From Ruminococcus sp. XPD3002 (GTDB taxonomy: Bacteria; Bacillota; Clostridia; Oscillospirales; Ruminococcaceae), in the NCBI GenBank assembly GCA_900119535.1, contig FPJT01000001.1, forward strand, positions 286,367-350,366: a DNA stretch of 64,000 nt. Direction: 5' to 3'. Below, piece by piece: positions 59,228 through 64,000 of this stretch. The notes under the pieces are model-generated. The model was not told where the DNA came from. It was given only the letters and a program-made list of their open reading frames with translations, and did not search any database. Both the position numbers and the translations under genes were made by a program. Positions within the stretch are counted from its first letter, which is position 1. Every line of letters begins with the position of its first letter.

Positions 59228-60098
59228 ATATGAAAACGCTATTGAAATAAACGGTATTACCAAGAAATACGACGGCTTTACTCTTGACAATGTCAGTTTT
59301 ACTGTACCAAAAGGCTCTATCATGGGTTTTGTCGGTCAGAACGGCGCAGGCAAGACTACAACAATCCGTTCTCTGCTGAATATAATCCGTATTGACAGCG
59401 GAGAGATAAAGCTGCTTGGAATGGATCACATAAAGGATGAATATGCCGTAAAGGAGCGTATCGCTGTAGTTTTTGACGAGCTTCCTTTCCACGATTCATT
59501 TACAGGTGAGGCACTGTCAAAGATGTTCTCGGGACTTTATAAGTCGTGGAACAAAGAGGAGTTTTTCAGACTTTGCGACAGATTTGCTCTGCCTGTAAAA
59601 AAGAAGCTTTCAAAGTTTTCAAAGGGCATGAAAATGAAGATTCAGATAGCTACAGCACTCTCCCACAATGCAGAGCTTCTTATCATGGACGAAGCAACAA
59701 CGGGACTTGATCCTATAGTTCGCAGTGAGATACTTGATATTTTCCGTGAATACCTCATGGACGGCAACAGGTCCATACTTATGTCTTCGCATATCACAAG
59801 CGACCTTGAAAAGATAGCCGACAGCGTTACTTTTATAGACAAGGGTAAAATACTCATCTCAGGCTACAAGGACGATATCCTTGATACTCACGGAATGATA
59901 AAGTGTACAAGGGAAGAATACGGTGAAATAGATAAAGCTGATATAGTCAGTGCAAGGCTCAATGACTTCGGCGCTGATATAATGACTTCTGACCGCAGGA
60001 CTGCTGCAAAGAAATACTCGGGTGCAGTTATCGAAAAGACTACGCTTGAAGAGATAATGCTGTTTTATGTAAACCGCGAGAAAAAGGAGTGGTCTTAA
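59220..60098 (+). CDS. ABC transporter ATP-binding protein
   Basis: The 292-residue protein is the ATPase of a drug/peptide-type ABC-2 system. Walker A is G-Q-N-G-A-G-K-T (about residue 43), the signature is degenerate (F-S-K-G-M in place of S-G-G-Q), Walker B is L-L-I-M-D-E-A-T, and a switch His lies in S-S-H-I. I use ATG 59220, nine bases after GGAGG; ATG 59214 is too close to that site. It overlaps gntR by 8 bases and the next gene by one, indicating tight coupling. Confidence 0.92.
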   Translation: MTEYENAIEINGITKKYDGFTLDNVSFTVPKGSIMGFVGQNGAGKTTTIRSLLNIIRIDSGEIKLLGMDHIKDEYAVKERIAVVFDELPFHDSFTGEALSKMFSGLYKSWNKEEFFRLCDRFALPVKKKLSKFSKGMKMKIQIATALSHNAELLIMDEATTGLDPIVRSEILDIFREYLMDGNRSILMSSHITSDLEKIADSVTFIDKGKILISGYKDDILDTHGMIKCTREEYGEIDKADIVSARLNDFGADIMTSDRRTAAKKYSGAVIEKTTLEEIMLFYVNREKKEWS

Positions 60099-60865
60099 TG
60101 AAAAAGAGTTCATTTGCAGGACTTCTTTACCGTGAATTTTACTTGGGAAAACCAAGCTATATAATTCAGCTCATAATTTTTCTCATGTTTGCGCTTGTTG
60201 GATTGCTTGCGGTTCTCAGTATGAATTCAGGTAACCTTAAACTGCTTCTTTCTGAGGATGTCATCGCTGACAGATCTCAGGCGGAGGAACTCAGAAAAGC
60301 ACTTATTAGTTGTATAAGGTTATTTCCGGCGTCCATGATCGGAACTTTTATCTTTGGTCCAGCGGATGTTGCTTCTAAGGATGCGATGATATTATGGGAA
60401 CGTTATGAGCACTGCACTCCTGTTACTCCGAAAATGTATGCTTTAGTAAAGCTTACAGCAACTGTTGCTGTATCTGCGTTTGCTTTTCTCCTTTCTTTCC
60501 TTTATTTGTTCGTGACTGATATAGCTTTAGGCGAGATAAGCACAAACTTCGGATATATTTTTGTTTTTTTACTTTTAACATTTTTTATAGTGTTTAATGT
60601 GCTTGCACAGATCTTTATAACTTTTTTCAGAAGCAGGGATATTGGCATGATTGTGTCAATGCTTGTTATGATAGGCGGATTATCAGCGGTTTCAGTTTTT
60701 ATCAACAGTAAAGGGGAAAGTATGGCAGATGATCAGGTGATGGATCTGTCAGAAATTGCTGAAGCAATACATGACAAGCTTCCGATAATGCTGACCTTGA
60801 TCTTTCTTGTATATGTTCTGTTTTTTGTTTCAATGTATCTGCTTTACAAAAGGAGGGAGAAGTAA
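60098..60865 (+). CDS. ABC-2 type membrane permease 1
   Basis: A 255-residue protein with about six hydrophobic helices and a charged loop after helix 1. It has no enzyme motif. It is the membrane partner of the preceding ATPase. Start ATG 60098 overlaps the ATPase stop by one base, with GGAG upstream. The substrate is unknown; efflux of peptides or other wall-active compounds is the usual guess for YtrA-linked systems. Confidence 0.85.
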   Translation: MKKSSFAGLLYREFYLGKPSYIIQLIIFLMFALVGLLAVLSMNSGNLKLLLSEDVIADRSQAEELRKALISCIRLFPASMIGTFIFGPADVASKDAMILWERYEHCTPVTPKMYALVKLTATVAVSAFAFLLSFLYLFVTDIALGEISTNFGYIFVFLLLTFFIVFNVLAQIFITFFRSRDIGMIVSMLVMIGGLSAVSVFINSKGESMADDQVMDLSEIAEAIHDKLPIMLTLIFLVYVLFFVSMYLLYKRREK

Positions 60866-61593
60866 TGAAGGGACTCCTTTACAAGAACTTTCGCATTAAT
60901 TTTCTGTCCGTGATCGCTGTTGTTGTAGTTACACTCTTATGCTGTGTCAGCGAGATAATTACAGTTACATTGATCAGTAAGGATGGAATAGATGATGAGA
61001 CATTTCCGGAATTAGTTATGATATCTGCATCGCTGTATTATTGTGTATTTCTGTTTGCTTCAATGACCATGGGGTTTGTATTTCAGGCGGACGAAAGCAA
61101 AGTCTGCTCAGCCTTTAACATGTCCGTACCTCAGGGCGGAAGGGGACATATCAAGTCAAAATACCTGTATATCCTGATAGTGTATTCTATCGTGCTCTTT
61201 ATGGCATTATTGACGGATGCGATATCCTTCGGCATCCTCAAAGGAAGATATACCTCTGCACCATTTATCTTGTTCATGTTCTTCTACAGGCTCTTTCTTT
61301 CTGCTGTAGAGGTTCCGTTCATTATACGTTTCGGCTCGATTAAAGGCACAAATATAAAGGGACTTGTTGTATTGGGTGTATCTTTTCTCATGCTTATCTA
61401 CTTTATGTTCGGTGATATATCATGGCTCATCGGAAGTGATGATGTTTTTGCTTCGTTTACGGACTGGCTGAAAAGCGGAAAGGTGCTGATACCGATATTA
61501 ATGTTCCCGTTTTTCACTATTGGTGCTTACTGGCTGTCCTGTCAGATATCGATAAGGGTATTCAGAAAAGGCGCGGAGAATTACGAGCAATAA
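60865..61593 (+). CDS. ABC-2 type membrane permease 2
   Basis: A 242-residue protein with about six hydrophobic helices, beginning M-K-G-L-L-Y-K-N-F-R-I-N, a start common to permeases of the YtrA-linked and bacitracin-type ABC-2 families. It overlaps the first permease by one base and follows GGAGGGAG. It probably pairs with permease 1 as a heterodimer. A terminator follows. Confidence 0.85.
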   Translation: MKGLLYKNFRINFLSVIAVVVVTLLCCVSEIITVTLISKDGIDDETFPELVMISASLYYCVFLFASMTMGFVFQADESKVCSAFNMSVPQGGRGHIKSKYLYILIVYSIVLFMALLTDAISFGILKGRYTSAPFILFMFFYRLFLSAVEVPFIIRFGSIKGTNIKGLVVLGVSFLMLIYFMFGDISWLIGSDDVFASFTDWLKSGKVLIPILMFPFFTIGAYWLSCQISIRVFRKGAENYEQ

Positions 61594-61626
61594 AGCTGTA
61601 TTACGTAAAACATAAGAAAAACAAAA

Positions 61627-61671
61627 TGCCCTGAAGCGGTACTGTGAAATGCTTCGGGGCACAACTTTTTT
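61627..61671 (+). terminator. Intrinsic terminator of the GntR-ABC operon
   Basis: TGCCCTGAAGC pairs with GCTTCGGGGCA (one G-U) around a 13-base loop, followed by ACAACTTTTTT. Confidence 0.8.
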
Positions 61672-61773
61672 GCCATGCGGCTTAGGAAGATTTTCAGTAT
61701 GTAATTATGACTTATAGGGGAGTGTTATAGCTGAATAAAAAATGTTTATCCTGCCGAAACTCATTTTTTACTA

Positions 61774-61802
61774 TTGACAACCTGACACTAAATTGATATA
61801 AT
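61774..61802 (+). promoter_or_regulatory. Promoter of the LysR-type regulator gene
   Basis: TTGACA (61774-61779), 17 bases, TATAAT (61797-61802): exact consensus. Confidence 0.88.
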
Positions 61803-61843
61803 ACATATAGGTTAAATAGGGATAAATGAAAGGAGCAATTTCT

Positions 61844-62782
61844 ATGACGCTTCAACAGCTTAAATATACTATAGTTATTTCCGAAACAGGCTCGATGAAC
61901 AAGGCTGCCGCACAGCTTTACGTTTCCCAGCCTTCTCTTACTTCGTCGATACAGGAACTCGAAAAGGAGATAGGCATAAAGATATTCAACAGAAGCGGCA
62001 GGGGAGTTACTCTTACCAATGACGGTGCTGAGTTCATACAGTATGCACGTCAGGTGTGCGGACAGTTCGACGTTCTGGCAGAAAAATATATGGGCGGAGT
62101 GAACATCAAGAAAAAGTTCGGAGTTTCGACTCAGCACTACTCCTTCGCAGTAAAAGCCTTCGTTGAAATGGTAAAGAAGTTCGATATGGCGAAGTATGAG
62201 TTTGCAATAAGAGAGACAAAAACTGCCGAAATAATCAGCGATGTGGCAAATATGCGAAGCGAGCTCGGTATAATCTACCGCAACGACTTCAACCGCAAGT
62301 CCATTACAAAGATGCTGTCGGCAAATGGTCTTGTGTTCCACCCTCTTACGGTTTGCGGTGCATATGTCTACCTCTGGAACGGTCATCCACTTGCAAACGA
62401 AAAGTCGATAACCTTCGAGCAGCTTATCGACTATCCATGTCTTTCATTTGAACAGGGCGATCACAGCACCTTCTATCTTGCGGAGGAGATACTCAGCACC
62501 AACGAATACCAGCGTATAATCAAGGCAAATGACAGAGCGACCATGCTCAATCTCATGATCGGTCTGAACGGTTATACACTTTGCTCGGGAATCATCTGCG
62601 AGGAGCTGAACGGAAGCGATTATAAAGCAGTGCCGTTTGACAGCGGTTCCGATGAAGAAACTATGGAGATCGGCTATATAACGCTGAAAAACGTGATACT
62701 GAGCCGTATGGCGGAGATATATCTGGATGAACTGAAAAACTACCTCGGCATCTCGGATGAACTCATTTCCGCTGATAAATAG
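61844..62782 (+). CDS. LysR-family transcriptional regulator
   Basis: The 312-residue protein has an N-terminal winged helix-turn-helix (1-65: L-Q-Q-L-K-Y-x-x-x-I, A-A-Q-L-Y-V-S-Q-P-S-L-T-S-S-I-Q-E-L-E, F-N-R-S-G-R-G-V-x-L-T) and a periplasmic-binding-like effector domain (about 90-300). Start ATG 61844 lies eight bases after AAAGGAG. Its target is not clear: no divergent gene is adjacent (the upstream ABC operon reads toward it). CysB- or CynR-like functions are possible but not supported. Confidence 0.92.
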   Translation: MTLQQLKYTIVISETGSMNKAAAQLYVSQPSLTSSIQELEKEIGIKIFNRSGRGVTLTNDGAEFIQYARQVCGQFDVLAEKYMGGVNIKKKFGVSTQHYSFAVKAFVEMVKKFDMAKYEFAIRETKTAEIISDVANMRSELGIIYRNDFNRKSITKMLSANGLVFHPLTVCGAYVYLWNGHPLANEKSITFEQLIDYPCLSFEQGDHSTFYLAEEILSTNEYQRIIKANDRATMLNLMIGLNGYTLCSGIICEELNGSDYKAVPFDSGSDEETMEIGYITLKNVILSRMAEIYLDELKNYLGISDELISADK

Positions 62783-62815
62783 GATGAAATTCCGCCGGCA
62801 CTGCGTCGGCGGTCT

Positions 62816-63502
62816 TTATTTTACTCCGATTATCTTAAGGCTTTTCAGATACTCCTTATGCTCGTCGGTCACGCGGAAACTCTCCCTTGCTTTCTGTATC
62901 GCCTTGTTGTGTACCCACGGTGCAAGGCGGCGCTCTTCGATGTACTTCACCGCAGTATCGTACTGTTTTGCCAGTGCTGTTGCGAAGTACCACGCTGTCA
63001 TCATGTTGACGTAATACTCGTCACTTCTTACGGATGCCGCAAGGTCGGTGTATTCGGGGAGGAAGTCCGAATCGAGGTAATGTACCATGAGCATACCAAG
63101 TCCGAAGCGCTTGGTGTAGGTGTGCTCCGAGGCTATCCAGTGTCTTACGTGTTCAATGAGTTCTGACCTGTGCTTCTTGAAGGCGGTGGGACGAAGCTGG
63201 TCGCAGGTCGCCCAGTTGTCAACGTATGGCAGGAACTGCTCAGTAAGATCCAGCGCCTTGCTGTAGTCTTTTATTATCGATATGATAAATGCATGGAGCT
63301 GATACTCCTCGAAGTAGCGGTGGGGAAGCTCTGCAAGGAAGTCCTCAGCCCTGCCATCCGAGACAAGTTCCTTTGCAAGCGCCTTTAGTGGCGGAGTCTT
63401 TACACCGAGGAAGAGTTCTCTTTCCTTATCGGGGATAAGTTTTGCGACGAATTCGGCGTCTTTTTCATTTGCGTACTGTTTTATCATTTCGGTAACTGTC
63501 AT
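62816..63502 (-). CDS. AlkD-like DNA alkylation repair enzyme
   Basis: The 228-residue protein consists of HEAT-like helical repeats, the fold of AlkC/AlkD glycosylases that remove bulky or charged alkyl bases. Family features include the N-terminal D-K-E-R-E-L-F-L-G-V-K-T-P-P-L-K-x-L-A-K, the D-N-W-A-T-C-D block near residue 104 (D-x-W) and R-F-G-L-G-M-L near 138. ATG 63502 follows GAGG; a TTG at 63520 is less likely. It converges on the LysR gene with 33 bases between. Confidence 0.9.
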   Translation of the reverse strand: MTVTEMIKQYANEKDAEFVAKLIPDKERELFLGVKTPPLKALAKELVSDGRAEDFLAELPHRYFEEYQLHAFIISIIKDYSKALDLTEQFLPYVDNWATCDQLRPTAFKKHRSELIEHVRHWIASEHTYTKRFGLGMLMVHYLDSDFLPEYTDLAASVRSDEYYVNMMTAWYFATALAKQYDTAVKYIEERRLAPWVHNKAIQKARESFRVTDEHKEYLKSLKIIGVK

Positions 63503-63580
63503 GGCGGTTCCTCTTTTCAAGTAGTTTATATTATTGTATCATATTTTGACTTCAATAGCAACAGAAAAAGCATGAAACCA

Positions 63581-63755
63581 TTAATTCGGGGATTCTAAAG
63601 GGATACCATCCCTTTAGCGGATTCCAAAGGCAGAGCCTTTGGCGGGTGCAGGGCAGAGCCCTGCAATACGAAGCGCCCCGCAAAGGGTGAATTTCAAAAC
63701 AGTCCGGTGGACTGTTTTGAAAGAGGGAACGCCCTGCAAGAGAGGGCGTTCCCTG
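63581..63755 (-). repeat. 176-bp hairpin-rich dispersed element, copy B (inverted)
   Basis: The reverse complement matches copy A at 42153-42328 along its whole length with a few substitutions and one- to two-base changes, including all hairpins. It lies just upstream of the AlkD-like gene start, in the gap to the next gene. Confidence 0.88.
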
Positions 63756-63781
63756 ATGGATCCAACCTTTTTGGAAAGCAG

Positions 63782-63809
63782 AAAGGACGCCGCAGGGACG
63801 TCCTTTTTG
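63782..63809. terminator. Hairpin downstream of the edge gene
   Basis: AAAGGACG (63782-63789) with CGTCCTTT (63799-63806), followed on the + strand by TT; the T-tract is part of the stem. It sits after the stop codon of the reverse-strand edge gene and probably terminates it. Confidence 0.55.
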
Positions 63810-63812
63810 TTA

Positions 63813-64000
63813 TTAATTCCATACAGTCGGATACATTCCTACTTCTGTTCCATGTTGTTTGAGATAATCTATCTGTGTTTGTGTCATGTATCCTTCATGA
63901 TGCTCTTCAAATGCGCCCATATCGGGAGTTCTTCTCCATACCCAGCCGCTGCTCAAATTCAACCAGTATATGGTTCCATCAGGAGCATTAAGCACATACT
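63813..64000 (-). CDS. C-terminal fragment of an unrecognised protein (runs off the right edge)
   Basis: The open frame enters from the right edge and stops at 63813. About 61 residues are visible, rich in Trp, Tyr and Gly (T-I-Y-W-L-N-L-S-S-G-W-V-W-R-R). An internal GTG at 63995 has no ribosome site, so the start is probably outside. I do not recognise the family. The hairpin after its stop supports a real gene end. Confidence 0.45.
   Translation of the reverse strand, partial: YVLNAPDGTIYWLNLSSGWVWRRTPDMGAFEEHHEGYMTQTQIDYLKQHGTEVGMYPTVWN

Noticed and set aside
1-64000. tRNA or rRNA genes, prophage or insertion sequences
   Set aside because: No TpsiC-arm-like GGTTCGA-x-x-C clusters, rRNA blocks, transposase, integrase or phage structural motifs were recognised by eye.

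Overview
The window looks like the chromosome of a plant-fibre-degrading, cellulosome-type Firmicute, most likely a rumen or gut Ruminococcus (Oscillospiraceae) near R. flavefaciens or R. albus. The signs are seven proteins with dockerin modules (paired Ca-binding D-x-N-x-D-G segments), long Thr-rich linkers, AdhE, a glgBCDA cluster and Firmicute genes such as spoIIE, spoIIID and cdaA-cdaR. No tRNA, rRNA, phage, insertion sequence or CRISPR array was recognised. The species call is an inference from gene content.

Layout. 1-7257: nucleotide-sugar genes for a surface polysaccharide (end of an epimerase, DegT aminotransferase, rfbA, rfbB, glf, a UDPGP-family uridylyltransferase, a second rfbB, a VanZ-like protein). 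7286-9266: a YczE-like membrane protein and DNA polymerase IV, reverse strand. 9267-9839: hairpin-rich repeats. 9840-15159: two secreted dockerin enzymes for arabinose-containing polysaccharides (GH43, then GH127/GH146-type). 15221-22318: a 2365-residue secreted protein with leucine-rich repeats, two cohesin-like modules, a cysteine-peptidase-like domain and a dockerin. 22687-27699: a secreted protein of unknown role, an amidase remnant, and an ECF sigma factor followed by an anti-sigma-like gene that runs in frame into a dockerin protein. 27862-31981: flotillin and SpoIIE. 32168-38300: glycogen operon glgB-glgC-glgD-glgA. 38387-43657: a kinase-like protein, adhE and an aminotransferase. 44101-45666: transglutaminase-like dockerin protein. 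45823-49505: cdaR, cdaA, cysteine desulfurase and a DUF3343 protein. 49713-53349: LRR-dockerin protein, a candidate structured RNA, spoIIID and a zinc-ribbon membrane protein. 53422-63502: AEC transporter, ROK regulator, dockerin-bearing D,D-carboxypeptidase, GntR-ABC operon, LysR regulator and an AlkD-like glycosylase. A gene fragment runs off the right edge.

How it fits together. The dockerin proteins probably dock onto scaffoldins encoded elsewhere; only the giant protein carries cohesin-like modules here. Sugars released outside the cell would be fermented (AdhE, with a redox-type operator at its promoter) or stored as glycogen. The sigma/anti-sigma pair fused to a dockerin protein could link extracellular state to transcription.

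The most unusual items are the cohesin-like/peptidase/dockerin giant, the anti-sigma/dockerin fusion with an internal ribosome binding site, the dockerin on a wall carboxypeptidase, the histone-H1-like tail on GlgB, an orphan structured RNA, and a 176-bp hairpin element present in two inverted copies.
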